Shown piece after piece: positions 11,088 through 23,072 of a stretch of DNA of 64,000 nucleotides; the stretch's first letter is position 1; each line of letters starts with the position of its first letter. A program made the position numbers and the translations under genes. Source of the DNA: Cymodocea nodosa. Its lineage: Eukaryota; Streptophyta; Magnoliopsida; Alismatales; Cymodoceaceae. Where the stretch lies: assembly GCA_036874045.1 (NCBI GenBank), contig CM072342.1:5416501-5480500 (forward strand), read 5' to 3'. The notes below the pieces were generated by a model. The model made no database searches, was not told where the DNA came from, and was given only the letters and a program-made list of their open reading frames with translations.

Positions 11088-13034
11088 TGTTTGGATTTTC
11101 CCAACACTACACTAGAAAAACTTGGATTTATTACTTCTATTTTTTACTGAGTTAATTTATCTTTATGCCTATTCTTTCTTTTAGAAGTAAACAAACAACC
11201 TTTAATACAATTTAGATATTAATTTCAATTTGTACTTTAACTGCAAGTGTATAGTGTCTATTGTAGCAGTGTGCAAGTACAAGTCGATCCCACAAGGAAT
11301 TACTGACGAATTTAAGAAATGTTTGATTGTGAACAATTCAAATTTATATTCGATAAGCACTCCGTTGAGTTGCAGTTAACTCAACGGACTAAGTTCGTTG
11401 AGTTATGGCTAACACAATGGACTATCCTCGTGGACTTAAGTTAACTCCACGAGTCTGTCTCTTCTTTATAATACTACTATTTACAGAGGAATTCGGCCAA
11501 CCATTGGGCGATTCCATAGATTGTAAATAACATCAATTAAACTTTTTAATGCTAGTTAACATTGGATTTATCATTAAACAATACTAACATTCAGATGACT
11601 CAAATAGTCACCATTAAAATCTTTAAGTTTTTTGTATGAACCAATTTCAGTAAACTGTAAAATTAAAACTAACATAAAACAATCATAAAACTGATACGGA
11701 TAACATTAATCACAATACAACACAAACAATACAACACTCAAATACAATATACAAACAAAGATAAATTATTTTTGGTATTTTCGTTTTGATGTGAACATGA
11801 AAATGAGCGAAAGGTGAAATGTAAAGTAATCTCACTTGATAGTAAATACTTCCGACTCTACTTGCAATGCGATTACACCACTGAAAATTAAACCACTTAC
11901 AATTCTTTCTCCTCTCCCTATAGAATCGCAAGTCTAGAATTGCAAGATGATCTCCTCTGCAGCATACAGGCACCAACCAGAAGCCAAGGCTAAAAGCTTT
12001 ATGATCTCCTGAAATATGAGTCGACGCTTGGTGAAAATGTCTTCCCTTCCCGCGACGTGATCACTCCTCATAGTGGTTGTCAAGCACTGTGTTTGGCTCG
12101 AAATCGACCCAACATCAGGCAAGTATCCTCACAGACCTCTAATGATTGGTGATTATGGTGGTGATACGATGGTTGGTGTGATACTTTGGAGAATTGCCGA
12201 TACTGTCTGTAGAAAGCTCAGTGCTCCTTCTCTGTATACACTAGCCGTCCATCGATCACACTTTCTTCTTTTTTTCTTCTTTTCTTTTATATTTCTTTAG
12301 TAGTAACTACTTCTGCTTGAATGATCGGTCGGATTTCCTTCCTTCAGATCAACGACGATGCTTCCTTCTCCATGCGCGATTGAATTCCTGCATGATACGT
12401 GCAAACGTGGTTTTTCTTCCAACTATCTGTTCCTGCAACCGCTACAGTGGCATTTTAGAAAATAACTATAAAATACATGCAAAAAAGAAATAAGCCGCTA
12501 ACCTAACACGTTACCTTAGTATATATTCATCTAACTCAACGCGTACAGTTATGTTAACTTAAGGAGTTATAACTTAAGTAAATCTACCAGATCTCAACAT
12601 GTGTCAATAGTAGTTTAGACATAAAATAACATTTCGGAGAGTTACAGATATAACTATCCGATGCTCAAATGCATTTTATGATAGTTACAGCTAACTCACC
12701 GAAAATTCACTTAAGACATTCATTCTGGTTTCAACACATGTACATCTGGAAATAATAAAATATTCTCTCTAAACATAACTGTTCGGAAATTTAAACATAA
12801 CTATTCGAAATATCAGAAAATTCGGATACTTAAGAATTTCACAGCCTACAACTTACCGAGAGTTCATAAATATACTAAATTAACATTAATTCCCCAAAAT
12901 TAAGCAGATTCTTCAATTAAAGCATATAACAGTGCAATTATAACATAATGGCTTAATTCTCATATGATAAGCTAAATATTATGCAATTAACCATCATTTA
13001 ACCGTTAATAATATACACTTTTTCATTCTAAACA
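11088..13034 (-). repeat. LTR-D: 5' LTR of element C
   Basis: The LTR starts TGTTTGG next to the decayed PBS and ends CTAAACA. It aligns with 8253-10201 with scattered substitutions and almost no length change, as expected for a pair from one insertion. Confidence 0.9.
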
Positions 13035-14872
13035 TTGCCCAAACTTCAATGCTCCAGTGCATAGGTGGATTGATGGCATCGCGACCTGAGGTGTCAAGGC
13101 TTCGAGTTGAGTGATGTGAGGAATCACAATAGCGGAGTAGTGGCGAGGTCGCAGTAGAGTAGTGAAGCTCACGATGGAGTGGTGGAGCTTGCGATGGAGC
13201 GACGAAGCGAAGGTTGAGCAGCATTAGGTAGTGGTGGCACAGGGAAGCTCACGACAAAAGACACGTGGCTAAGCGACGTCACCAATGGTGGCGTGGCAAA
13301 GCGTGATGACACAACTAACTAGCAAGACTGTCAAATCTGAATCTGACAATCAAGATAATATGACTCAAAGAATCGCCAGATCAAGATCTAGCAATCCTCA
13401 TTAGGTTGATCCAACAACTGAGATAATCTCAGACAGATGGCCAAGATTTGTTGCAGCGAGATCCAACGATTGGATCTCACATGAGTTAAAGTAAAGGATC
13501 GGATGGTCATAACTTAACCATCAGATCCAATGACCTAGATCTATCACAAGAAGATTCGACGGCCAAAAACAAATCCTAACATTCGTTGGGATCCAACGAA
13601 GCCTACGGTGGAGATAGCTTTCATCTGTAGTGGTGACAAGACTTCTCTAGCGAACCTAAGAAGGGGAAAGAAAGTTGTCCAAGGTGAAAGAAGCTAAGTG
13701 TAGGGAGAAAGAACTTCCCCATGCCTAGCAACAACAAAATCCCAACCATTGGAGGTCAAGAGAAGGAAGAAAAGAAAGAAGAACAATCGTCGATGCTTGG
13801 CCGACTATTCAAACACAAAATGTGACATTGAGCACTGCACAAATTGGAAAAAGAAGTGGAAAACAGAAAAAATGAAATCCAATGCATGCAATTCGAAGAA
13901 GAAAACTTGTTACCTGCAGCGAAGGCAAGTAACTAGAGTCCGTCGGTGGCAACGGAGCACAACGGAATAATGGCGACATGGTAACTGGTTTTGTGGTGAG
14001 TTGAAAGTGGTTTCAATTCTTTCATGCATCCTTAGGTGGTTTTGTACCACCTAGATCCAAATTTGGATTCGGATCCAGGCCAAGCGGATTTAGATCCGAT
14101 AGGATGCTTTACAGTAGTTGCTGATGTGGCAGCCTCGAGGCACAACACATGGCACATCTAGGAGGTGACACATGGCACCTAGTCAAAATGCTGAAAATTG
14201 TCTCCTTTGGGTAATTTGAATGTGTTGAATCTAAAAATGACCTCCATTTTAGTTAATTCGATTTAGTTGATGCACAAATGACCTCGAGAAACCTAAATCT
14301 CAAATGAAGAGTTAAGATCATTCGAAGTTGATCTGAGGGTTTAATTGATGATCCGACTGAAGGATCAATCAATCAAGAGGACAAAGACCCCTCTCTAAGG
14401 GTCAAATGGCTCGATCAACATCTAAATGGCCAAATAAGTGATTCATCACAAATGGAGGCCCTAGATTGTTCAGAGCTGATTGGGAGCGATCCGAGAGTCC
14501 GATTGGTGATCTGATAGAAAGATCAGCCAATCAAAGGGGAGTTGATCCTACTAAGAACATAGGCTGGTCGAACTGACATTCAGATGAACAGGTAGATCAT
14601 TCATCATAAATGAATGACTAGGATCTCCTAGAGCTGATCTGTGATGATCAAAGGATCTGATTGATGATTCGATAGAGGGATCGATCAATCAGAGGAAGAA
14701 TGAACTCCATCACGGGGTTAGATGGGTATGATCACACCCTTACGGTGGGGTCGATCATACACCTCGCAAATGGAGGGCTAGGATTGTCCAAAGCCGATCT
14801 GGACCATCCAAACATACAAACGCCGAACAGACGACACAAATGCACGATCATGGGTGTGGATAGCACCCTTAG
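13035..14872. repeat. Old repeat-derived DNA with about 160-bp GATC-rich tandem repeats
   Basis: No gene is recognised. 13050-13330 is a run of AGCGGAGTAGTGG/GATGGAGCGACG-like short repeats. 14340-14790 holds about three diverged copies of a roughly 160-bp unit marked by GAT(C/T)CGA-AGGATCAATCAATCA (starts near 14348, 14512 and 14667), followed each time by a CATAAATGGAGG-CTAGGAT phrase. Such arrays are common in non-coding parts of Tat-like elements, but assignment here is inference. Confidence 0.5.
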
Positions 14873-14877
14873 GCTAT

Positions 14878-17038
14878 TGTTCGATTTGTTTTAGTTTGCT
14901 TTAATTATATGTTTGTATTAATAATTTCTTTTAGCAATAAACAAACGATTTTCACAAATTAGGTATTAATTCTAATTTATTTTTAATTGCAAGTGCATAG
15001 TGTCTATTGTATTTATGTACAAGTACAGGTCAATCCCATAGAGATTGATTAAGAATTATGTATTATGTTAATTTTTATAACTAGAGTTTTATATGTATTA
15101 AATTAAGCACTCCATTGAGTTACCGCTAACTCAACGAACTAAGTTCGTTAAGTTACAGTTAATTTAATGAACCTACCTCATAGTTCGTTGAGTTACAGTT
15201 AATTAAACGAACTTATCTTGTGAACTTAAGTTAATTTCGTGAGCCTAACCAATAGTTTTCAATTAAATTTTGCTATTCACAAAGGAATTCGGCCAACCAT
15301 TATGTGATTCCACAAAATGTAAATAACATCAATTAAGCCTTTTAATGTTAGTTAATTTGAGATTTATCATTAATCAACACTAACATTCAGATATTTCGAA
15401 TAGTAACCATTAAGATTTTTGGTATTTTATACGAATCAATTTTAGTAATCAATAAAACTATTTTTTATTTTCTAAATCAACTAAACATAAAACATTCATA
15501 ATATTGACAATAATCACATTAATTACGATACAAAACACACAATACAACACATAAATGCTAACTATAAACATAGATAATTAGTTTATTTTAGGTATTTTTG
15601 TTTTGATATGTTCTTGAAGATGAATGAAAGGTGAAATGTAAAAATTCTCTATCAATAGTAAGAACTTCCGTCACTACATGTGTCATGATTACACCACTGA
15701 AAACTAAATCACTTACAATCACACCTCCTCTCCCTATAGAATCACAAACTGAGACTTATAAGTTGATCTTCTCTTTAGTATATTGGCATTAACCCAGAAC
15801 CAATGCTAGAAGTTTTACGATCTCCTGAGAAATGAGTCAGTGCTTGGTGAAAATGGATTTCCTTCCACGCCACAATCACTCATTATAGTAGTTGTAAATC
15901 ACCATATTTGGCTCAGAATTGACCCGACATCTGGAAAGTATCCTCGTAGACCTTCGATGGTTGATGACTGTGGTGGTGTTGTCGAGTTTCAGGGAACTTC
16001 TGATGCTTCCTATAGTTAGTGCAATTCTCCACCTCCCTTCTTCATTTTTCTCATCTTCTTTTTATATTTCTTTTAGTAGTAACTATTTTTGCTTAAATGA
16101 TCGATTGGATTTCTTTCATTCATATCAACGATGGTGATTTCTTCTTTATTCCACGAGTTAAATCCTACGTGATATTTGCAATCGTAGTTTTCCTTCGAAT
16201 TTCATATTCTTGCAATTGCTTACAATGGCATATTAGAAAGTAACTAATATATAGAGTTAGTGTAACTCAACGAACTTGATATAAAATAATAATAATATAT
16301 CATGTGAAATAAAGAAATAACTTATAACCTTATAACACTAATGCAACGTGTTACCTTAGTGTGTAATCAAGTAACTCAATGTGTACAGTTATACTAACTT
16401 AACGAGTTAAACATGTGCAACTCAGATGATATAATAAAACATTTAAATTCACATGTGCGTAATTCTAACCTTACAATGGTAAAAAGACTTTTCGAATAGT
16501 TACAAACTATAACTATTTGAAACTTATATACATTTCAGATAGTTAACCTCTAACCTTCTAAAAGATAACTTAAGTCATGTTTCTAGATCACGACACGTGT
16601 CCTCAATAATTTTTACAATAAAAAGGTATTTTGGATACTTGCAAACCTAACTATCTTATGTTTAAACACATTTTGGATAGTTACAGTTTAACTCTCTGAA
16701 ATACAACTTAAGTCATATATTAAGGTTATGACACATGTCCTCCTTAAAATAATAAAATACTTTTTAAGTGTTCAAAACCAAACTGTCTGATACATAAAAT
16801 ATAACTCTCCGAAATAATAAACATTTCGGATACTTAGGAATTAAAGAGCCTATAACCCACCGACAATTTAAAAATATACTTCATTAACACTAATTCCCTG
16901 AAATTATGTACATTCTTAAATTAAGGCATATAATTGTGTAATTATAACATAATAGCTTAATTCTCATGTCATAAGTTAAATATTATGTAATTAATCATTA
17001 TTTAATCATTAATATTATGCACTTTTTCATTCTAAATA
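14878..17038 (-). mobile_element. Solo LTR-G, divergent subfamily, GCTAT target duplication
   Basis: 2.16-kb LTR starting TGTTCGATTTG and ending CTAAATA. Perfect 5-bp target duplications GCTAT lie at 14873-14877 and 17039-17043. It aligns only patchily with LTRs A-F (shared blocks are the AAGTGCATAGTGTCTATTGTA region near 14991 and the terminal 150 bp). It shares the TGTTCGAT start with the inverted LTR at 18032-19975, so the two form a second, older-looking subfamily. No internal sequence is attached. Confidence 0.9.
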
Positions 17039-18026
17039 GCTATCAGGATAACTGTGAATATCTATCTAATACATGTCCAAAATTGAGGTGTTTACATCAT
17101 CAAAATAAATAAATTCACCTTCACAAATTCTACTTATATTTCATCAAGAACAAATGTATGGTCATTAACATAATTTCATCTCCACCTACCCTATTGTGAT
17201 TGACAATCTTGCTAAATTTTTTATACATTTATCGCAAGGTCTTCAAATGGCTATCAATATTTCTTTTTTCTAGTCTAACATTTGTTCTAGTATTGTATTC
17301 ATTGAACACTTCATTCCATGTGTATGTTCTAATCTTCCCATCAAGTGTTTTAGCATTTTCTTGAATAATAGCATCACAAAGGAGAACTAGGATAATTTCA
17401 TCATCTTTTTGACTCTAGGTGAAATTTTTTCTTATTGTACAAATGCATTATTTGCATAATGAAAATAGTTCACTAGTAATTGCCATTCACTTACAACATC
17501 TTTCATAAATGATGAAGAATAAAGTATAAATAATGAATCTCATAATAATAGATCTTAAATAATGGCTATTGGAATAAAAGAAATGACATTAAATAATGGT
17601 TGTGTAATCATACTAATCATGCATATTTATGTTACTAATCATGCATCTTAATGTTTTCAACGTTATTAATGTTCACAAACTAAACCATCAGAAACACAAA
17701 GATTTTGTTTAACATGCATGTGGTTAAATTTATGTTGGTAAAAGATAAAAGCAACCAATACATCATTATGAGAGACTACATTTAGCAATGAACCAAGGTT
17801 AAATGAATAGAGGAACCATTGTATTTGATGAAGTTGATCAGCAAACAAGTCTATCCTTTTATTTTTTTACCAAAGACAAACATCTCATAAACAATCACCT
17901 TATTTCCTATATATGGTTGTAACACCCCTAAGAACACCATCTAATGAGGTCATGTGTTTAATTGACAAACAAGACTCAATTTACATGAATAACCTTCATT
18001 TAAAACCTAAAGACAAAAATTAAAAG
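17039..18026. other. Spacer between two solo LTRs
   Basis: AT-rich sequence holding the Myb/SANT-like fragment (17092-17410) and one copy of a locally duplicated segment (17806-17915). Nothing else is recognised. Confidence 0.5.
17092..17410 (-). pseudogene. Broken Myb/SANT-like DNA-binding domain fragment
   Basis: On the minus strand an open stretch from about 17409 to 17232 reads DDEIILVLLCDAIIQENAK, then RTYTWNEVFNEYNTRTN and RNIDSHLKTLR. After a TAA it continues as MYKKFSKIVNHNRVGGDEI. The order W-N-E-V-F-N-E-Y-N-x-R-T-N followed by a K/R-rich helix (LKTLRxMYKKFSKI) resembles the plant Myb/SANT-like domain (Myb_DNA-bind_3) found in trihelix-like proteins and in the accessory protein of PIF/Harbinger transposons. 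At least one stop and one frameshift (near 17170, where the sense passes to VNDHTFVLDEI) break it. A transposon origin is plausible but not shown. Confidence 0.45.
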
Positions 18027-20250
18027 AGGAATGTTTAGAAGGAAAAAGTGCATAATATTAACGGTTAAATGATGGTTAATTGCATAATATTTAGCTTATC
18101 ATATGAGAATTAAGTCATTATGTTATAATTGCACTATTATATGCTTTAATGAAAGAATCTGTATAATTTTAAGGAATTAACGTTAATTAAGTATATTTCT
18201 GAACTATCAATAAGTTACAAGCTTTTTAATCTTAAGTATCCAAACTTTTTGTTATTTTGGAGAGTTACATTTCATGTACCGGATAGTTATGTTTTAAACG
18301 CTTAAAGAATATTTTATTATTTCTTAGAGTACACGTGTTGAAACTTTAATGCATAACTTAAGTGAAGGTTCGGTAAGTTATCTACTAACTATCCGAAATG
18401 TGTCTAAGCATCAAATAGTTAGGTTTGTAAGTATCCGAAATATCTGAACTCATTAAGTTAAAATTATGCATGTGTTGAATTTAAATGTTTTATTATGTCA
18501 CGTGAGCTGCACATGTATAACTTGTTAAGTTAGCAAACTATATGCGTTGAGTTACTTGAATATACACTAAGGTAATGCGTTGTGTTAATGTTATAAGCTT
18601 ATAAGTTATTTTTTATTACATGTGTTTTATAGTTAAATCAACGAAGTAAGTCCGTTAAGTTACACTAACTCCACAAATCATTTATTTTCTAACATGTCAC
18701 TGTAGCAATTATAGAAACAAGAAATTCGAAGGAAAACCAAGATTACACATATCACGTAGGAATTCACTCATTGAATGAAGAAGAAATCACTATCATTGAT
18801 ATGAATGAAGGAAATTCAACCCATCATTTAAATAGAAATAATTACTACTAAAACAAATATAAAAGAAGAGGAGAAAGATGAAGAAAAAGTGTGGGGAGAG
18901 AAGTGGAGAACCGCGCTAACTGTAGGAAGCGTCAGAAGTTCCCTGAAGCTCCACAACACCACCAAAATCACCAACTATCAAAAGTTTATGAGGATACTTT
19001 CCAGATATCAGGTCGATTACGAGCCAAGCACGATGACTGATAATCACTGTGAGAAGTGATCACGTCATAGGAAGGGAAGCCATTTTCACTAAGCATCGAC
19101 TCATATCTTAGGAGATCATAAAGCTTCTAGTCTTGGTTTCAGGTTGATGCCAGTATGCTAAAGAGGAGATCAACTTATAATTCTTGGTTCACGATTCTAT
19201 AGGGAGAGGAGGCAAGATTGTAAGTGATTAAGTTTTTAGTGGTGTAATCATATCGCATGTAGTGATAGAAGTTTTTACTATTGATAGAGATTTTTACATT
19301 CCACCTTTCGCTCATCTTAAAGAACATATCAAAATAGAAAAATATCAAAAACAATTAATTATCTGTGTTTATTAAAGTGTTGTATTATTTATTTTGTATC
19401 GTGATTAATGTTATCATTATCAGTATTATGATTGTTTTATGTTTGTTTGATTTAGAAAATAGAAAATAGTTTTATTATTTACTGAAATTAATTTGTCCTA
19501 GATACTTAAAGATTTTAAAGGTTACTGTTTTAAATATCTGAATGTTAGTGTTATTTAATGACAAATCTTATATTAACTAACATTAAAAAACTTAATTGAT
19601 ATTATTTACATTCTATGAAATCACTCAATAGTTGGTCAAATTTCTCTATAAATAATAGTATTTAACTAGAAAGATAAGCTCATGAAGTTAACTTAAGTCT
19701 ATGAACTAAGTCCGTTGAGTTAACTGTAACTCAACGGAGTACTTAACTAAACACATATAAACTTCAATATAAAAATAAAAATAGTACACAATTCTTACTC
19801 AATCTCTGTAAGATTGACTTGTACTTGCACACAAATGCAATATATACTGTGCGCTTGTAGTTAAAATACAAATTGAACTTAATATCTAATTTGTGTGAAA
19901 AGTTCTTTGTTTACTTCTAAAAGAATTTATTAATATAAGCATAAAAATAAATCAAACAGATTTTCACATCGAACAAGGAACCATTGTATTTGATTAAAAC
20001 CTAAGATAATTGCTAAATTTTAAAAAAAATGGATAAACTAGAATGATAATTGTTGCTCATTATGATTAATAAAAGTTTGTTCATATTCAACATTGAAAAA
20101 TTTTATTTCATGAAGTTACATATGAAGTCAAGGGAACTTTTTCCTCTCATGGATCAACATTTTGCAATCAGGTCTATCCTTTTATTTTTTTACCATATAC
20201 AAATATATTTTCAACAATCACCTTATTTCAAGAAGTTCATCAGCAAAAAA
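17806..20250. repeat. Local direct duplication split by solo LTR-H
   Basis: GAGGAACCATTGTATTTGAT occurs at about 17812-17831 and again across the target site of LTR-H (18027-18031 joined to 19976-19994). A second shared block, GTCTATCCTTTTATTTTTTT then ACC and CAATCACCTTATTTC, occurs at about 17850-17910 and 20170-20230. The duplication therefore predates the LTR insertion. The second copy has about 200 bp of extra sequence in its middle. Confidence 0.65.
18032..19975 (+). mobile_element. Solo LTR-H, opposite orientation, AGGAA target duplication
   Basis: 1.94-kb LTR in the reverse orientation to all the others. It starts TGTTTAGAAGG and ends CATCGAACA on the plus strand. Perfect 5-bp duplications AGGAA flank it (18027-18031 and 19976-19980). 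The LTR promoter lies on the plus strand in this copy. It belongs to the same subfamily as LTR-G by its TGTTCGAT-type U5 end. Confidence 0.92.
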
Positions 20251-20299
20251 CACGATAGAGCAATAACAACAGATCTAAACTTCAAAATAGTATACATGC

Positions 20300-20620
20300 A
20301 TCACCAAAAAAAGATCCAAATGGAGACCAAAAAAAGGAGATTGGTTGGGACAGGAGGGTTGCGATGGGCCTATGACGCGAGGGCTATGATAGGGTGAGGG
20401 CTTCTTCATGACAATGGGTGCGACGTGCGAGTGCTTCTCTAGGAGTGATGAGGGGAGCAAGGAGGCGAGAGCTGCAATGAGGTGAGGGCTTCTTCACGAC
20501 AAGGGGTGTGATGTGCAAGCACTTCTCTATGAGCTACGAGGCGAGGGTTGCAATGGGGTGATGGCTGCAAGTGATGAGGGAGCAAGGGCTACGAGTGATG
20601 TAGTTTCTTGTAAGAGTTTC
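20300..20620. repeat. Purine-rich degenerate tandem repeat
   Basis: Two roughly 90-110-bp copies begin GGTGAGGGCTTCTTCA near 20393 and 20482. A third weaker copy follows near 20557. Scattered GCGAGGG and GATGAGGG motifs fill the rest. Open frames over it on both strands are low-complexity and not convincing. Confidence 0.6.
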
Positions 20621-22080
20621 CATTGAAATCCCACGATTTTAGTTGAGAAAACCATGGAATTTTTGGAATGGAGGTTTTTATGTGGTCGAAAATGGTGGAA
20701 AACTTTTAATTTTCCATTAGTTGCACAAACGTCTATCATTTTCCATTCCATGGTTTTCAAGGTGCATAAACACCCACTTAGGTTTACAAAGTAGTAGATT
20801 TTCAATTAGATGCATAAACACCTTAGCCTCAGAATTCAATGGAATTTAAATTCATTTCTGTCCAATTTTGAGTACATAAATCCTCACTTAATTTGATTGT
20901 TTGATGGCAAATTTAAGTCTTGTTGAGCAATAGATGATTGATTTCTTCTAGCACTAGGTTTTTACAAAGATAGGGGTAGTAAATCTCTCTACAATGTTTG
21001 AATCATTCCTTACTCCTAACAATTGTGAAATGATACATTCAAAGAATTCTGCATAAATTGGTATAGTCATTTATTCGTCCATTTACTATTTTTTTGTAAA
21101 AGGGTTGTATTTATTAAATTTTGTTTTGTTTGATATATGTTGAGTTTTATAATATGATTGATTAATTACAAGACAAAAGTTAAACAACGAAGAAGTTATA
21201 TAAATTGAAATGCAAAGACAAACAAATTAATATTAGATCTTCTCGGTAAGTCATTGAATTAGAGAAATGAAAAAATCCATGATAAAAAGATAAGAGGGGA
21301 AACTTAGAACAAAATTATAAACAAATACAATGAAAAAACATAAGTTATTAACACAAAATTAAAAAAATATAAATAATCACATGAAGACATATATGATGTC
21401 TCATGTATAGAAATTAAACTAAAATTATGAATTAAAGTGGATGACATTGGACTTATATCCATTGTTCACATTAGATTTATATACATTTACATTAGAAAAT
21501 TATTAGTAACCTGATTTATATATTGAGTTGTAATTTTTTTTAGAAATATCTAGAATGTGCATATGCAAAGGACATATGTAGTGAGTCAAGAGCAAAAGAA
21601 AAAAAATCACAAATAAAATACATAAAGATATTATAATATCTATGGGGAAGGACAAAATTCATAATTCATTTTAAATTACTTCTATTAAAACTTTATACAC
21701 TTGTATTGGTACTTACAAAATTTTATTTAAATGTTTGTACTTGTATTCAGAATTTAATTTGAGAAAAAAATCCAATTTGACAAATTTCAAATGTTTTTAT
21801 TTGAAAATTTCTTCTTTTACCTTTTCACAAATAGCATTTTTTGGCTTTTTAAATTTTCCGTACAACTAGTTTCTTTTTCAGTTTTCTATTTTTTTAACTT
21901 TTTATTATAGACAAACAACTTTTTAATTTACTTTGCATAACATTTTTATATTTGACGACGTTCTCTTCGCTTCAAATCAATGATTGAGACATAAATAAAT
22001 TATAATAAAAAAAAGTATTTATACATGAGAAACCTTAGGATTAGAAATCCAACAGATTTCGGATATAAAGGGGCATCTTG
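20621..22080. other. AT-rich intergenic DNA, nothing recognised
   Basis: No coding, RNA or mobile-element signature was identified. Around 20600-20830 repeated CCATGG-AATTTT and GTGCATAAACACC phrases suggest a small old repeat. Confidence 0.5.
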
Positions 22081-22084
22081 ACCT

Positions 22085-22780
22085 AATCGAATTCCGGATG
22101 TCGCTCACTCCCGTCGCATACGCCCGTCTTCCTCCGCACGACCGTCGACGGTTCTTTCACCCACGAGCTGAAAATCCGTTAGCGACATCTTGCAAGCTAT
22201 CTTCCGCGCATTGGCTTTCATTTCGGTGTCTTCTCCCCGTTGACGGAGAAGAGGAGCCGCATTCGATTGGAAGATTTGGATGGCACGAGTTTGGCTTCTT
22301 TCGTTGAGTGGGGTTGTTTTGCTGGTGCCGGCGAATGCGTTTCGATAGACATGCACGGTTTTAACGAGGATCAATGCTGAGCTCGAGAAGCGTCTTTCCC
22401 CCCCCCACCCCCCCCCCCCCCCACACACAAAAGAGAGATGTAACGCATTGGCGGTGCTGTGGATGGGAGAGCGTGCAGACGGGGGCGCAAGCGATTCCGA
22501 CGGTGACGCATGCGTTCTGGTGGACTGAGGGGGATCCTGATGGGCGCAGACAGGGGGCTGACAGCATCGCTGGCGATGAGAAGACAATGGGCATGACTGA
22601 GCTGTGCTATTGGGTCTTCATGCGACGGGAAAGACAACACCTGATCGATGGGCTGACGAGGGAAAGGACGGCGGCGGAAGATCAACGGCTGAGATTCCAC
22701 ACAGGAGGATCTGACGGTCGGGTTGGAAACACGATGACGATCCTTGGGATTGTTAATCCAAGGGTTTTTTTTTTTTTATG
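22085..22780. other. GC-rich block upstream of CYP78A
   Basis: An abrupt GC-rich island in AT-rich DNA, about 300-1000 bp upstream of the P450 start. It holds a C tract (22398-22428) and overlapping open frames on both strands, none with a recognisable domain. It could be distal promoter or a captured gene fragment. I do not call a gene. Confidence 0.4.
22398..22428 (+). repeat. C homopolymer tract followed by CA repeats
   Basis: A run of C interrupted by a single A, then CACACACA. It is prone to slippage and sequencing error, and capable of G-quadruplex formation on the minus strand. Confidence 0.9.
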
Positions 22781-22958
22781 AGATTTCATTGAGGAAACAG
22801 AAGGATTTCACCTTTTTTTTGTAATAAAGGAATTAAAGAGTAAAAATAAATATTTCCTTTTCATTTTTATGTTTTATCAATCACGATGTACTTTTAATAA
22901 ACGAAAAGACAAAATTATCCTTCTATATGTGGTGTACTATAACACCACAGAACTTCCT

Positions 22959-22968
22959 CTATATAAAT
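22959..22968 (+). promoter_or_regulatory. Probable TATA box of CYP78A
   Basis: CTATATAAAT lies about 110 bp before the CYP78A start codon. A start site about 30 bp downstream would give an 80-bp leader. The call is by motif and position only. Confidence 0.6.
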
Positions 22969-23072
22969 GACGCCGAAGGAAAACCGGTCGTCCTACCACA
23001 TCAACGCTGCGAGCGGTTCCCTTCTTCCGACCACATCATCTGGCCAACTCCCATCCAGCTCATCTTGTGAAA

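Larger units (their letters stand above)
8253..13034 (-). mobile_element. Ty3/gypsy element C: two LTRs with only 0.9 kb internal, non-autonomous
   Basis: A complete insertion with LTRs at 8253-10201 and 11088-13034 (1949 and 1947 bp). Flanks CTGCC (8248-8252) and TTGCC (13035-13039) are a target duplication with one mismatch. The 886-bp interior begins, in plus coordinates, with the polypurine-tract complement CTTCCCCAT (10202) and ends with a decayed primer-binding site (11064-11080). No gag or pol is present. Both ends of the interior match those of the larger element at 40715-49714, so this looks like a deletion derivative. The join lies near 10568, where 3'-side sequence (as at about 43010) passes directly into leader sequence (as at about 47240). 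Confidence 0.9.

Noticed and set aside
22105..22700. Overlapping open frames of 77-160 codons on both strands in the GC-rich block
   Set aside because: They overlap each other in several frames, as expected for GC-rich DNA with few stops, and show no domain or start context worth a gene call.
23067..23072. GTG two codons before the CYP78A ATG as start
   Set aside because: Plant nuclear genes start at ATG; the ATG at 23073 gives the normal family N-terminus.
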